Assembly: GCF_900141755.1 (NCBI RefSeq) | Contig: NZ_LT670844.1 | Location: 4,774,001 to 4,838,000, forward strand | Source: Bradyrhizobium lablabi | GTDB lineage: Bacteria > Pseudomonadota > Alphaproteobacteria > Rhizobiales > Xanthobacteraceae | Direction: 5' to 3' | DNA length: 64,000 nucleotides | Part shown: in pieces, positions 8,612 to 17,725 of the stretch | How positions within the stretch are numbered: the stretch's first letter is position 1 | Layout of the letters: each line of letters opens with the position of its first letter | Notes under the pieces: model-generated | What the model was told of the DNA's origin: nothing | Databases searched by the model: none | What the model saw: only the letters and a program-made list of their open reading frames with translations | Program-made: the position numbers and the translations under genes

Positions 8612-9354
8612 GTCTTGACGATCTTCCGACCGGCGCTCCACAACGTCCAGCCGGCGAGCTGGAGCCGGTCGTGCGCCGCGTCGACCGCGCCTCGCCCTAT
8701 CCGGACAAGATCACCCGCGCCGAGGAGTTGCGGCTGCAGCTCGCCGACGAAATCGTGCGCGGTGCATTGCCGCCGGGCGCGGCGCTGGATGAGACCGACA
8801 TCGCGCGGCGCTTCAATGTGTCGCGCACGCCGGTCCGCGAGGCGCTGCGCCAGCTCGCGGCCTCGGGCCTGGTCGATGCGCGGGCGCATCGCGGCGCGGT
8901 GGTGGCGCGGCCCTCGATCGACCGGCTGACCGGGATGTTCGAGGCGATGGGCGAACTGGAGGCGCTGTGCGCGGGCCTTGCCGCCGAGCGAATGCAGGCG
9001 GTGGAGCGGCACCGGCTGGAAGCGATCCACGAGGAATTGCGGGTATTGAGCTATGCCGGCAATCCGGATCGTTTTCACGAAGTCAACGAGCGGTTTCACA
9101 ATGCGATCTATGCCGGATCGCAGAATGCCTATATCGCCGAGATCACGCTGGCGACGCGGGTGCGGGTGCAGCCGTTCCGTCGCGCCCAATTCCGCAATCT
9201 CGGGCGGCTCGCCAAATCGCACGCCGAGCACGACCGCGTCGTGGTGGCGATCATGCGCGGCGACAAGGTCGGCGCGGCAATCGCGATGCGCGCCCATATC
9301 GAACTGGTGCGCGACGAATACGAGATCTACGCGGTGGGGCACGAAGCGCCGTAA
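8608..9354 (+). CDS. GntR-family transcriptional regulator (FadR/FCD type)
   Basis: 248 residues. An N-terminal winged helix ([20 protein letters not shown] ... [20 protein letters not shown], about residues 30-95) is followed by an all-helical FCD ligand domain with the metal-binding pattern ([30 protein letters not shown]). ATG at 8608 overlaps the AtzH-like stop. As the last gene of the operon it probably senses a substrate or intermediate of the pathway and controls the operon or the convergent allophanate hydrolase. A GntR regulator together with a sigma-54 promoter would give two layers of control. Confidence 0.85.
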   Translation: MSLDDLPTGAPQRPAGELEPVVRRVDRASPYPDKITRAEELRLQLADEIVRGALPPGAALDETDIARRFNVSRTPVREALRQLAASGLVDARAHRGAVVARPSIDRLTGMFEAMGELEALCAGLAAERMQAVERHRLEAIHEELRVLSYAGNPDRFHEVNERFHNAIYAGSQNAYIAEITLATRVRVQPFRRAQFRNLGRLAKSHAEHDRVVVAIMRGDKVGAAIAMRAHIELVRDEYEIYAVGHEAP

Positions 9355-9370
9355 GCCGGCGGCGCTTTCT

Positions 9371-9572
9371 TACCTCGCCCCGCTTGCGGGGAGAGGTCGA
9401 AATTCTCGCATTGCGAGAATTTCGGGTGAGGGGGACTCACCGCATACGTTATCTTCAGAATTCGCGGCGACAGCCCCTCACCATAGCCGATGCTCCGCAT
9501 CGGCGTTCTTCTATCAAGAACGGCGGCCATAGGCCGCCTACGCCCTCTCCCCGCAAGGGCGGGGCGAGGGAG
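9371..9572. repeat. Palindromic repeat family A, copy 3
   Basis: A 200-base copy between the convergent GntR and allophanate hydrolase genes. It has the family ends, the AATTCTCGCATTGCGAGAAT inner palindrome, and the GGCCGCC palindrome insert shared with copy 1. Its terminal hairpins may end transcription from both sides. Confidence 0.85.
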
Positions 9573-9582
9573 CGGAGAAAGC

Positions 9583-11382
9583 TTATCCCGCCGCCGCTTC
9601 CGCCACGAACGCGCGCCAGCCTGAGAAGGCGGAGATGTCGCGGGCGCCGTTGATGTCGGCGGCTTCGACCAGAAAGCCTTTGACGCCGCGGCCGTCGGCC
9701 AGACGGATGGTGCCGATCGACAGCGGCGGCGGGATCGCGGCGACGAATTTTCCGAACGCCGCCGCCGGCAACGCCCAGATTTCCAGTTCGATCGACGATC
9801 CGCTTCCCGCTTGCACGCGCAGCATGCCCGGCTTCGGCGGCGTGGTTTCCAGCGCATAGAGCCTATAGTCCGGCGCGGTCGAGGTCGCCTCCAGCAAGCG
9901 TCCGCCGAATCCTTTCAGTTCGCCGTTCAGCGCCATCCCCGAAAGATGCGCGCCGACCACCGCAATCGCGATCTCCTCCGCCGCGACGTTTGCCGACAAG
10001 GGCGCAAGCGGTGCTTGCGGCAGGCCGCGCGCGCCCATCGGCAGTTTGGTATCGGCATGAAAGACCCGGCCGATGCTGGCGAGTTGCGCGTCGTGCCCGG
10101 CCGGCGCCAATAGCGTGATGCCGAACGGCGCGCCATCGGGGCGCATCGCCGCCGGCAGCGCCAGGCCGCAGAGGTCGAGCAGATTGACGAAATTGGTGTA
10201 GGTGCCGAGCCTGGAATTGAGCTCGAGCGGATTGGCGAGCACCTGCGCGGTGGAATACACGGTCGGCGCCGTCGGCAGCACCACGGCGTCGATATGAGCA
10301 AAAGCGCGCTCGGCGATCTTGCGCAGCGCCTGCAGCCGGTACAGCGCGGCGAAGGTGTCGGCGGCGGAAAGCCGCGCGCCAGCGATGATGATCTCGCGCG
10401 TCACCGGATGGATCGCCTCCGGCGAGGACGCCAAAAGGTTGCGGATCACGAGATAGCGCTCGGCGACCCAGGGGCCCTCATAGAGCAGCCGCGCGGTCTC
10501 ATAGAACGGTTCGAGATCGAACTCGACCAAGGTGGCGCCGAGCGCGGTCCAGCGCTTCAGCGTGTCGCCATAGGCCTTCTCCGACGCCTTGTCGCCGAAG
10601 AAGATCAACTGCCCGCTGCGGGGCACACCGAGCCTGAGGTTAGCGGGAAACGGCGTCATCTCGGAAAGCGGCCGGTTGCGCGAATAGGGATCGGCGCCGT
10701 CGGGACCGGCGATCGCGGTCAGCGCCGTCATCGCGTCGTCGACGGTGAGCGAGAACACCGACACGCAATCGAGCGTCCGGCACGCCGGCACCAGCCCTGC
10801 GGTCGAGATCAGCCCGAGGCTCGGCTTTAGCCCGACGATGTTGTTGAGCATCGCCGGCACGCGGCCCGAGCCCGCGGTATCGGTGCCCAGGGCCAGCGGC
10901 ACCAGTCCGGCCGATACCGCGATGCCCGATCCGGTACTCGATCCGCCCGGAATCAAATCGCCGCGCAAAGGGTTTTTGGGGATGCCATAGGGCGAGCGCA
11001 CGCCGACGAGGCCGGTGGCGAATTGGTCGAGATTGGTCTTGCCGACGACAATGGCGCCGGCCGCGCGCAGCCGCGCCACCGCGGTCGCATCGTGCGAGGG
11101 CATGTAGGAAAACGCCGGGCAGGCGGCGGTGGTGGCAAGACCCAAGGCGTCGATATTGTCCTTCACGCCGACGGGAACGCCAAGGAGCGGAAGGTGGCGT
11201 GCGTCTTTCCTCGCGCCCAGCGCTTCGGCTTCCGCGACGGCCTCCTTTTCATCGCGCAGGCTGATGAAGATCGCGGGATCGTCATGCGCGCGAATGCGCG
11301 CAAAACTGCGCGCGACGGTTTCGGCAGGCGAAACGGTGCCGGCGCGATGGGCGGCGACGATCGCGGCGACGGTTTCAGTCAC
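9583..11382 (-). CDS. atzF: Allophanate hydrolase (AtzF type)
   Basis: 599 residues, the usual AtzF length: an amidase-signature domain to about residue 450 plus a C-terminal AtzF_C domain (about 460-599). Lys74 (GVKDNIDAL), cis-Ser148 (GGSSTGSG) and nucleophile Ser172 (TAGSGRVP) are present. It converts allophanate to ammonia and carbon dioxide, the last step of urea-carboxylase, biuret and cyanuric acid routes. The C-terminal domain begins around FLPMGARGLPQAPL-like sequence and has no separate membrane or export signal, so the enzyme is cytoplasmic. Start is GTG at 11382. It faces the AtzE/AtzH operon tail to tail. The urea carboxylase genes that accompany some homologues are not seen nearby. 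Confidence 0.88.
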   Translation of the reverse strand: MTETVAAIVAAHRAGTVSPAETVARSFARIRAHDDPAIFISLRDEKEAVAEAEALGARKDARHLPLLGVPVGVKDNIDALGLATTAACPAFSYMPSHDATAVARLRAAGAIVVGKTNLDQFATGLVGVRSPYGIPKNPLRGDLIPGGSSTGSGIAVSAGLVPLALGTDTAGSGRVPAMLNNIVGLKPSLGLISTAGLVPACRTLDCVSVFSLTVDDAMTALTAIAGPDGADPYSRNRPLSEMTPFPANLRLGVPRSGQLIFFGDKASEKAYGDTLKRWTALGATLVEFDLEPFYETARLLYEGPWVAERYLVIRNLLASSPEAIHPVTREIIIAGARLSAADTFAALYRLQALRKIAERAFAHIDAVVLPTAPTVYSTAQVLANPLELNSRLGTYTNFVNLLDLCGLALPAAMRPDGAPFGITLLAPAGHDAQLASIGRVFHADTKLPMGARGLPQAPLAPLSANVAAEEIAIAVVGAHLSGMALNGELKGFGGRLLEATSTAPDYRLYALETTPPKPGMLRVQAGSGSSIELEIWALPAAAFGKFVAAIPPPLSIGTIRLADGRGVKGFLVEAADINGARDISAFSGWRAFVAEAAAG

Positions 11383-11690
11383 GCAAAACCCCGATCAAAA
11401 ATCGCCCGATCAGACATGAGCTGCATCGATAGGTGCGGCAAACAAGCGTCTCCGGTGCGAAACGGAAGGGGTGGCCGAGGGTCGCCATTATCGACTGCGC
11501 TCCGGGAGGCGGAAATTCTCCCTGATCGAAGCAAGCGGTGTGCCATATGTACACCGGAATTGCAGCATGGGCTTGCGAAAATCAACTCGTATTATCAAAC
11601 GCTTGATCGCTATTTTGCGGGCGTGCTTGGGCCGCGTCAATCGCGTTTGCTCATTTTATGAGCAGGGCCATCGTGAAGATGCAGGCCCGG
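11383..11690. other. Intergenic region without a convincing gene
   Basis: 308 bases between the allophanate hydrolase start and the NADH dehydrogenase end. Short open frames show no family resemblance. A perfect 7-bp hairpin, TGCTCAT-TTT-ATGAGCA, lies at 11648-11664 just past the NADH dehydrogenase stop and may help end that transcript, though it has no T run on that strand. Confidence 0.5.
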
Positions 11691-12974
11691 TCAGCTGACC
11701 ACCTTGCTGCTGCCCTGCGTGATCAGCCGCGCCGCGCGCTGATCGCGCATATAGACCCACAGCCAGCTCAGTGAGACGCTGAGCCGGTTGCGCAGGCCGA
11801 TCAGGAAATAGATGTGGGCGATGCCCCAGATCCACCATGCAATCGCGCCGCGCAGTTTTAGCGTTCCGAAATCGATCACCGCCTTGCGCTTGCCGATCTG
11901 CGCCAGGCTGCCGGCATGCTTGTAGCGGAACGGCGGGCAAGTACCACCGCGCAGCCGCGCTTTTATCAAGTCGGCGACATAGCGGCCCTGCTGCTTGGCC
12001 GCCGGCGCAATGCCTGGCACCGGCTTGCCATCCGGGCCCGCGATCACGACGGTATCGCCAACGGCGAAAATATCGGGATGGCCGGGTACGCTGAGATCGG
12101 GCTCGACTTGCAGGCGGCCGGCGCGGTCGGCCGCGACTGACAACCATTCGGCGGCGGGCGAAGCGCGCACGCCGGCGGCCCAGATCAGGGTTTTTGCTTG
12201 CAGCCTCTCGCTGCCATAGACGACGCCGTCGGCGCTGCATTCGGTGACTGCCTTTCCCAGCACGACCTCGACGCCGAGACTTTGCAGCGAGCGCTGCGCA
12301 TAGGCCGAGAGATCGTCGGCAAAACCCGCCAGTACGCGCGGCCCCGCCTCGATCAGCACGACGCGCGCCTTGTGGGTATCGATGTTGCGGAAGTCGGGCG
12401 CCAGCGTGTCGTGCGCCAGTTCGGCGATGGTGCCGGCGAGTTCGACGCCGGTCGGTCCCGCGCCGACGATGACAAACGTCAGAAGCGCGGCGCGCCGCTC
12501 TGGATCGGTCTCGCGCTCGGCGCGCTCGAACGCGACCAGGATGCGCCGCCGCAGCGTGGTGGCGTCTTCCAGCGTTTTCAAGCCCGGCGCGAACGGCTCC
12601 CATTCGTCATGGCCGAAATAAGCGTGGCGCGCGCCGGTGGCGAGAACGAGCGTATCATATGGTATCGCGTCGCCGTCATCGAGCAGCACGCGCTTTGCTT
12701 GCGCATCGACGCCAGAGACGGTGGCGAACAAGGTCGTCACCTCGGGGCGGTCGCGCAACAGATAGCGGATCGGCCAGGCGATCTCTGATGTGGCTAGCGA
12801 TGCGGTCGCGACCTGATAGAGCAGCGGCTGGAACAGATGGTGATTGCGCCGGTCGACCAGTGTGATTGCGACCGGCGCGCCCGCGAGCCCAAAGGTTGCT
12901 TCCAATCCACCAAAACCGGCGCCAACGATCACCACACGATGGGGTTTTGCTGGTCGCGTGGGCTCGGTCGTCAT
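11691..12974 (-). CDS. ndh: Type II NADH dehydrogenase (NDH-2)
   Basis: 427 residues. An FAD-binding GxGxxG (VIVGAGFGGLEA, about residues 14-25) and an NADH-binding one (FVIVGAGPTGVELAG, about 165-179) mark the two-Rossmann pyridine nucleotide-disulfide fold. DRRNHHLFQPLLYQVA is the hallmark of NDH-2 proteins, and IFAVGDTVVI is the third FAD motif. A C-terminal amphipathic/hydrophobic region (about 370-400) fits peripheral attachment to the inner membrane. It oxidises NADH and reduces quinone without proton pumping. It is separated from the next gene by a family A repeat and is probably transcribed alone. Confidence 0.88.
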   Translation of the reverse strand: MTTEPTRPAKPHRVVIVGAGFGGLEATFGLAGAPVAITLVDRRNHHLFQPLLYQVATASLATSEIAWPIRYLLRDRPEVTTLFATVSGVDAQAKRVLLDDGDAIPYDTLVLATGARHAYFGHDEWEPFAPGLKTLEDATTLRRRILVAFERAERETDPERRAALLTFVIVGAGPTGVELAGTIAELAHDTLAPDFRNIDTHKARVVLIEAGPRVLAGFADDLSAYAQRSLQSLGVEVVLGKAVTECSADGVVYGSERLQAKTLIWAAGVRASPAAEWLSVAADRAGRLQVEPDLSVPGHPDIFAVGDTVVIAGPDGKPVPGIAPAAKQQGRYVADLIKARLRGGTCPPFRYKHAGSLAQIGKRKAVIDFGTLKLRGAIAWWIWGIAHIYFLIGLRNRLSVSLSWLWVYMRDQRAARLITQGSSKVVS

Positions 12975-13059
12975 GTCAAAGCCGCCTTAGGTTGCAAGGT
13001 TCCACCGCAGCTTCGAACTATGTAGGCATCTTGCGATCCCGCTCCAAGGCCGATCTTCC

Positions 13060-13171
13060 CTCACCTCTCCCCGCTTGCGGGGAGAGGTGAGGGGGACTAT
13101 CCGCGAGTTCTGAATATGCCGCGCGAGCCCCTCACCCCAACGCTCTCCCCGCAAGGGCGGGGCGAGGGAGA
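13060..13171. repeat. Palindromic repeat family A, copy 4
   Basis: A compact copy of about 112 bases with ends CTCTCCCCGCTTGCGGGGAG and CTCTCCCCGCAAGGGCGGGG and little between them. It lies between the MFS transporter and NADH dehydrogenase genes on the same strand, and its two hairpins could act as a terminator. Confidence 0.85.
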
Positions 13172-13180
13172 AGAGAGCCG

Positions 13181-14587
13181 TCATGCGCTCCGGGGCAGTT
13201 CCGCAAGGGCGACGCGATTGCGCGCCGGCAGCCACAAGCCGGCAATAGCTCCGAGCAGCGAAAGTGCCGACGCCAGCGTCATCGCCGCCCCAAAACCTGC
13301 GCTGAACGCGGCAGGCGAATGGACCGATCCGTTTGCGGAGAATACCGTGACCAGGGCGGCGATGCCGAACGCGCCGCCGAGAAAGCGTCCCATGTTGAAG
13401 ACGCCGGACGCCTTGCCCATCTCGGTCACCGCGACCGAACCAAGAATCGCATTTTGCGCCGCCGGCATCGCCATCGAGACGCCGACGCCTGCGAGCGCCA
13501 GCGGCGCGATCAGGTGTGCATAGGCGATGCCGGGCGACGCAATCATCGCGATCCAGCCGAGGCCGATCGCCTGCATCAACAATCCCGTCACGACCAGCGG
13601 CCGTTCGCCGACCTTGTTGACGACGGCGCCCGCGACCGGCGCGGTCACGAACAGGGTTGCGGTCCAGGGCAATAACCGCAAGCCGGCGCCAAGTGGTCCA
13701 AAGCCGAGCGTGGTTTGCAGAAACTGCGGCAAGAGAAACAGGACCCCGTACATCGCCGCATAGAATGCGAAACTCGAACTCATGCCGGCGGAAAACGCCC
13801 GCGCCCGAAACAGTCGCATCGGCACCATCGGCTCCCGCGCGCGCTGCTCCCAAAAGACAAAAGCCGCGGTCAGCAGCATTCCGACGATGAGGGCCGTCAG
13901 CACTTCGGGGCTCTCCCATCCCGCGACGTTGCCGCGCAACAGGCCCCATACCAGCGCCAATGCGGCGGCGGCGACAATGATCAGTCCAACAATATCCAGC
14001 GCGGCTTTGGGCCCAAAGCTCTCGCGCAACCGTGCCTGCACCAGCGCGATGGCGATGACGCCGATCGGTAGGTTGATCCAAAAAATCCATCGCCAGCCAA
14101 AATTTGCCGTGATGAAGCCGCCGATCGCGGGGCCGATGATGAGGGCAAATCCGGTGATGCCGCTGAAAATCCCGAGCGCCCGCGCGCGCTCTTCTTTTGC
14201 GAATGCGCCGCTTAGGATCGCCATCGCGAGCGGCATCACCAAGGCGGCGCCGGCGCCTTGCGCGGATCGCGCCGCGATCAACTCGCCCACGCTGCCCGAC
14301 AGCGCGCAGGCCACTGAGGCGAGGGTAAACACCGCAATGCCGGCGGCAAACATGCGCCGGCGCCCGAAACGGTCGCCCAGCGCCGCACCGGTGAGCAGCA
14401 GCACGGCAAAAGTCAGATTATAGGCGTTGACCGTCCATTGCAGCGTCTCGACCGAGGCGCCGAGATCGGCGCGGATGGTGGCAAAGGCCGTGGTGATGAC
14501 CTGCGCATCCAGCGCCATCATGAAGGAGGCCAGCGCGGTCACGCCAAGCACCCAATTCTGTCCGCTTCCTACATCCGATTCCTGCAT
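13181..14587 (-). CDS. MFS drug/solute exporter, DHA2 (EmrB/QacA) type
   Basis: 468 residues and about 14 membrane segments. The first loop contains MALDAQVITTAFATIRADL, matching the DHA2 motif (LDxTIVNVALP-like), and GDRFGRRRMF is the classic MFS motif A (about residues 68-77). ARSAQGAGAALVMPLAMAIL in segment 4 is the proton-coupling helix seen in EmrB relatives. It sits in the inner membrane and most likely exports a drug or metabolite by proton antiport. No membrane-fusion partner (EmrA) is adjacent, and no regulator gene is divergent from it. Substrate unknown. Confidence 0.85.
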   Translation of the reverse strand: MQESDVGSGQNWVLGVTALASFMMALDAQVITTAFATIRADLGASVETLQWTVNAYNLTFAVLLLTGAALGDRFGRRRMFAAGIAVFTLASVACALSGSVGELIAARSAQGAGAALVMPLAMAILSGAFAKEERARALGIFSGITGFALIIGPAIGGFITANFGWRWIFWINLPIGVIAIALVQARLRESFGPKAALDIVGLIIVAAAALALVWGLLRGNVAGWESPEVLTALIVGMLLTAAFVFWEQRAREPMVPMRLFRARAFSAGMSSSFAFYAAMYGVLFLLPQFLQTTLGFGPLGAGLRLLPWTATLFVTAPVAGAVVNKVGERPLVVTGLLMQAIGLGWIAMIASPGIAYAHLIAPLALAGVGVSMAMPAAQNAILGSVAVTEMGKASGVFNMGRFLGGAFGIAALVTVFSANGSVHSPAAFSAGFGAAMTLASALSLLGAIAGLWLPARNRVALAELPRSA

Positions 14588-14768
14588 GGTCTTTCTCCGC
14601 TCGCCTCAAAGCCGCCTCAGGGGGCGCCTCGTGAACAGACGAACGGGGATCCCTGAAAAGACGCGGTCGAAAAATATTTTTTGCGGCCGAATCCTATTGA
14701 TGGTTCCAAACGTCAGGGGGGTGAGAGGCGATGATTTCGCTATCGTGGACCCTGCCATGGAGAGAATG

Positions 14769-15077
14769 ATGAAACGGACCTTGATCAGGTATAAGACAAA
14801 GCCCGAGATGACCGGCAAGAACGCGGAATTGATCGCGGGCGTGTTCGAGGAATTGAAGGCCGCGAAGCCGGAGGGCTTGCGCTATCTATCGCTGCGGCTA
14901 GATGACGGCACGTTCGTGCATTTCGTCGAGACCGAAGCCGATGACGGCACCAATGCGCTACCGCAACTGGCGTCGTTTCAGGCGTTCCAGAGCGGGGTTC
15001 GCGAACGTTGTGCCGAGCCTCCGGTATTCGGCGGCGTTACCATCGTCGGCAATTATCGGATGCTGAATGAAGGTTGA
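14769..15077 (+). CDS. Conserved hypothetical protein next to an ECF sigma factor
   Basis: 102 residues, KTKPEMTGKNAELIAGVFEE near the N-terminus and LSLRLDDGTFVHFVETEAD in the middle, giving the alpha-beta pattern of a small dimeric alpha/beta-barrel (ABM-like) protein; the family call is tentative. The ATG at 14769 is preferred because GGAGAG lies a few bases upstream; ATGs at 14757 and 14766 are alternatives. It ends 30 bases before the ECF sigma factor, so the two probably form an operon. Possibly a ligand-binding or antioxidant accessory of the sigma factor. Confidence 0.7.
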   Translation: MKRTLIRYKTKPEMTGKNAELIAGVFEELKAAKPEGLRYLSLRLDDGTFVHFVETEADDGTNALPQLASFQAFQSGVRERCAEPPVFGGVTIVGNYRMLNEG

Positions 15078-15107
15078 GTCAGGGAATATGAAAATGCGGA
15101 CGGCAGA

Positions 15108-15995
15108 ATGAGCAAGGCGCCTGATGCATCGGCCGCAGCCGGCATCGACGGCCTGCTCGCCGCGATGCGGCCAAAGCTGCATCGCTATTGCGCGCGCATG
15201 GTCGGCTCGGTGATCGATGGCGAGGACGTGCTGCAGGACGCGCTGATCAAGGCGGTGGAGGCGTTTGCGTCCGCCGTCCCGCTTCAAAATCCGCAAGCCT
15301 GGCTGTTCCGGATCGTGCACAACACCGCACTGGACTTTTTGCGGCGCCGCAACCGCCAGCAGGCTCTTCAATCGGGCGAGGAGGTGGACATGATTGCCGA
15401 TCCCGCCGACACCGTCGCGGCCCATGAATTTGCCAGCACAAGCCTGCGCACCTTCATGCGGCTGCCGCCCGCCCAGCGCTCCAGCGTGATCCTGATGGAC
15501 GTGCTCGGCTGCTCGCTCCGGGAAGTCTGCGACGTCCTGGATTTCACGCTGCCGGCGGTGAAGGCGGCGCTGCATCGTGGCCGCGCGCAGCTTCGCGAAT
15601 TCGCGGGCGAGCCGGACGAACTGCCGCAGCCGAAACTGTCGGAGGCCGATCGCGATCGCCTCGGCAAATATGTCGCGCATTTCAACGCGCGGGATTTCGA
15701 TGCGATTCGCGCCATGGTCGCCGACGATGTGCGGCTCGAACTCGTCAACAAGACGCGCTTGAACGGCAAGGCCGAAGTTTCCCGGTATTTTGGAAACTAT
15801 TCCAAGATCAGCGACTGGCACCTGGTGCCGGGGCTGGTGGAGCAGCGCCCCGCCATCCTGGTGTTCGATCCGAACGCGCCCGGCGCGGGGCCGAAATATT
15901 TTGTGCTGTTGCAGTGGTCCGCCGACAAGGTCGCAACCATCCGCGATTTTCGTCATGCGCCCTATGTCATCGACGGGGCCGAGTATCAGGTCTGA
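15108..15995 (+). CDS. ECF RNA polymerase sigma factor with C-terminal SnoaL-like domain
   Basis: 295 residues, longer than a minimal ECF factor. Region 2 covers about residues 20-85 (YCARMVGSVIDGEDVLQDAL, PQAWLFRIVHNTALDFLRRR); region 4 covers about 110-165 with the helix-turn-helix SLREVCDVLDFTLPAVKAAL. The last 110 residues (LGKYVAHFNARDFDAIRAMV ... VATIRDFRHAPYVID) form an NTF2/SnoaL-like domain, as in the ECF41/SigJ groups where the extension tunes activity in place of a membrane anti-sigma factor. No anti-sigma gene is seen nearby. Its target promoter is not identifiable. Confidence 0.82.
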   Translation: MSKAPDASAAAGIDGLLAAMRPKLHRYCARMVGSVIDGEDVLQDALIKAVEAFASAVPLQNPQAWLFRIVHNTALDFLRRRNRQQALQSGEEVDMIADPADTVAAHEFASTSLRTFMRLPPAQRSSVILMDVLGCSLREVCDVLDFTLPAVKAALHRGRAQLREFAGEPDELPQPKLSEADRDRLGKYVAHFNARDFDAIRAMVADDVRLELVNKTRLNGKAEVSRYFGNYSKISDWHLVPGLVEQRPAILVFDPNAPGAGPKYFVLLQWSADKVATIRDFRHAPYVIDGAEYQV

Positions 15996-16002
15996 CCCCA
16001 CG

Positions 16003-16037
16003 GCCGTAGGCTGGGTTGAGCCCTTGCGAAACCCATC
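16003..16037. repeat. Degenerate half of the GTAGGATGGGT repeat
   Basis: The stretch beginning CGTAGGCTGGGTTGAG and ending GAAACCCATCTAC matches one arm of the palindrome at 17490-17575 with several changes. It lies between the ECF sigma factor and the liv-type receptor gene. Confidence 0.5.
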
Positions 16038-16236
16038 TACACGCCCCTCCCCAACTAGCACTATAATTCTTGCCATCCGCGCCCGCTGCGAACTATGGTG
16101 CAGGTCGCCGGGCATGAGCCGAAGGTTCTAGGAGGGAGCCGGCGGATCGGGCTTGCTGCCACCGAGCGATCTCGCGCACAAAACAGCGTCACCTTGGCTG
16201 GCCGAACGTATGAAATAACGAGGAGGGGGATTGAAC

Positions 16237-17409
16237 ATGAGAACGGCATTTTGGCTCGCGGGCGCAACCGCGCTGGCGCTGACGGCACCGGCTTTTGCCG
16301 GGGATTCCATCAAGATCGGGTTTGTCTCAACGTTCAGCGGCCCGACCGCGGTGATCGGCAACGACATGCGCAACTCGTTCGAGCTCGCGCTCGATCATCT
16401 CGGCCGCAAGATGGGCGGCAAGCCGGTCGAGGTGATTTATGAGGACGATCAGCAGAAGCCCGATATCGGCAAGCAGAAGACCGAGAAGCTTGTGCAGTCC
16501 GACAAGGTCGATTTCATCGCCGGTTATATCTGGTCGAACGTGCTGCTGGCTTCGCTGAAGACCGCCGTGGATTCGCAGACCTTCCTGGTCTCGGCCAATG
16601 CCGGCCCTTCGCAACTCGCCGGCGAATTGTGCTCGCCTTATGTGTTTTCGACCTCCTGGCAGAACGACCAGACCCCGCAGGCCATGGGCCTCTATATGAA
16701 CCAGAAGGGCGTCAAATCGGTATTCCTGATCGGCCCGAACTATGCCGCCGGCAAGGACATGCTGGCCGGCGTCAAGAGCACCTTCAAGGGCGAGGTCAAG
16801 GGCGAGGAATATACGGTGTGGCCGACCCAGCTCGATTTCTCGGCCGAGCTGTCGAAGGCGCGAGCCTCGGGCGCGGAATCGATCTTCGTGTTCTATCCGG
16901 GTGCCGCCGGCGTGCAGTTCCTCAATCAATATGCGCAGGCCGGGCTGAAGGCGCAGATGCCGCTGTACACGGCCTTCACCATCGACGAATTGTCGCTGCC
17001 CCTGCAGAAGGACAACGCCATCGGCGTTCCCGGCGCCCAGGAATGGGTCAACGACTTGCCGAACGAGCAGAACAAGAAATTCGTCGCCGACTACCGCAAG
17101 AAATATCCGAACCTGCGCCCGACTTATTACGGCGCGCAAGCCTATGACGCGGCGCAACTGATCAACAGCGCCGTGGTCGCGGCTGGCGGCGACACCTCCA
17201 AGAAGGACGCCATGAAGGCCGCGATGGAAAAGGCGAATTTCCCCTCGCTGCGCGGCGCGTTCAAATACGGCAACAACCACATCCCGATCCAGAATTTCTA
17301 TCTGCAGGACGTGGTGAAGGATGCCGACGGCGCCTTGTCGCTGAAAACGGTAGCCACCATCGTCAAGGACGATCAGGATCGCTTCCACGACAAATGTCCG
17401 ATGAAGTGA
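16237..17409 (+). CDS. Branched-chain-type ABC transporter substrate-binding protein (LivK-like)
   Basis: 390 residues. The ATG at 16237 follows a strong AGGAGGGGG at 16221-16229; a TTG six bases earlier is rejected. Residues 1-22 form a Sec signal peptide ending APAFAG. The mature part begins with the type I periplasmic-binding pattern (IKIGFVSTFSGPTAVIGNDM) and has the two-lobe periplasmic fold. It belongs with livHMGF downstream, though 316 bases packed with palindromic repeats separate them. Relatives near aromatic pathways often bind aromatic acids; the nearby box and Rieske genes make that plausible, but the ligand is unknown. Confidence 0.85.
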   Translation: MRTAFWLAGATALALTAPAFAGDSIKIGFVSTFSGPTAVIGNDMRNSFELALDHLGRKMGGKPVEVIYEDDQQKPDIGKQKTEKLVQSDKVDFIAGYIWSNVLLASLKTAVDSQTFLVSANAGPSQLAGELCSPYVFSTSWQNDQTPQAMGLYMNQKGVKSVFLIGPNYAAGKDMLAGVKSTFKGEVKGEEYTVWPTQLDFSAELSKARASGAESIFVFYPGAAGVQFLNQYAQAGLKAQMPLYTAFTIDELSLPLQKDNAIGVPGAQEWVNDLPNEQNKKFVADYRKKYPNLRPTYYGAQAYDAAQLINSAVVAAGGDTSKKDAMKAAMEKANFPSLRGAFKYGNNHIPIQNFYLQDVVKDADGALSLKTVATIVKDDQDRFHDKCPMK

Positions 17410-17489
17410 TCGGGGCTCCATGCCCCGCGGCGGCGGCGCTCGCGCCGCCGTTTTCCTGTCGGCACGTGTTTTGCAATCAAATGATCTGC

Positions 17490-17575
17490 GTAGGATGGGT
17501 AGAGCGAAGCGAAACCCATCATCTTTGTTCAGGTCGAGATCGCTGATGGGTTTCGCTTCGCTCAACCCATCCTAC
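17490..17575. repeat. Long palindromic repeat (GTAGGATGGGT type)
   Basis: The left arm, GTAGGATGGGT...GAGCGAAGCGAAACCCATCA, and the right arm, TGATGGGTTTCGCTTCGCTC...ACCCATCCTAC, are near-perfect inverted copies of about 33 bases around an 18-base centre. It lies directly after the liv receptor gene. Such a hairpin could stabilise the 3' end of the receptor mRNA. Confidence 0.85.
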
Positions 17576-17589
17576 AAGCTGGTGGCTTC

Positions 17590-17690
17590 ATCCTTCGAGA
17601 CGCATCGCTTCGCGATGCTCCTCAGGATGAGGTCCCTCTCTACCCTCGTGGTGAGGAGTGCGGCAACGCCGCGCGTCTCGAACCATGAGG
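17590..17690. repeat. Palindromic repeat (CCTTCGAGACGC / CTCAGGATGAGG type), copy 1
   Basis: The element contains TCCTTCGAGACGC, CTCCTCAGGATGAGG and GCGTCTCGAA, the last being inverted relative to the first. The same motifs return at 36789-36873 in a different order. It fills the space before livH. Confidence 0.7.
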
Positions 17691-17725
17691 CCCGCGCCTT
17701 AACCGCAACATGACCTAGAGCCTCC

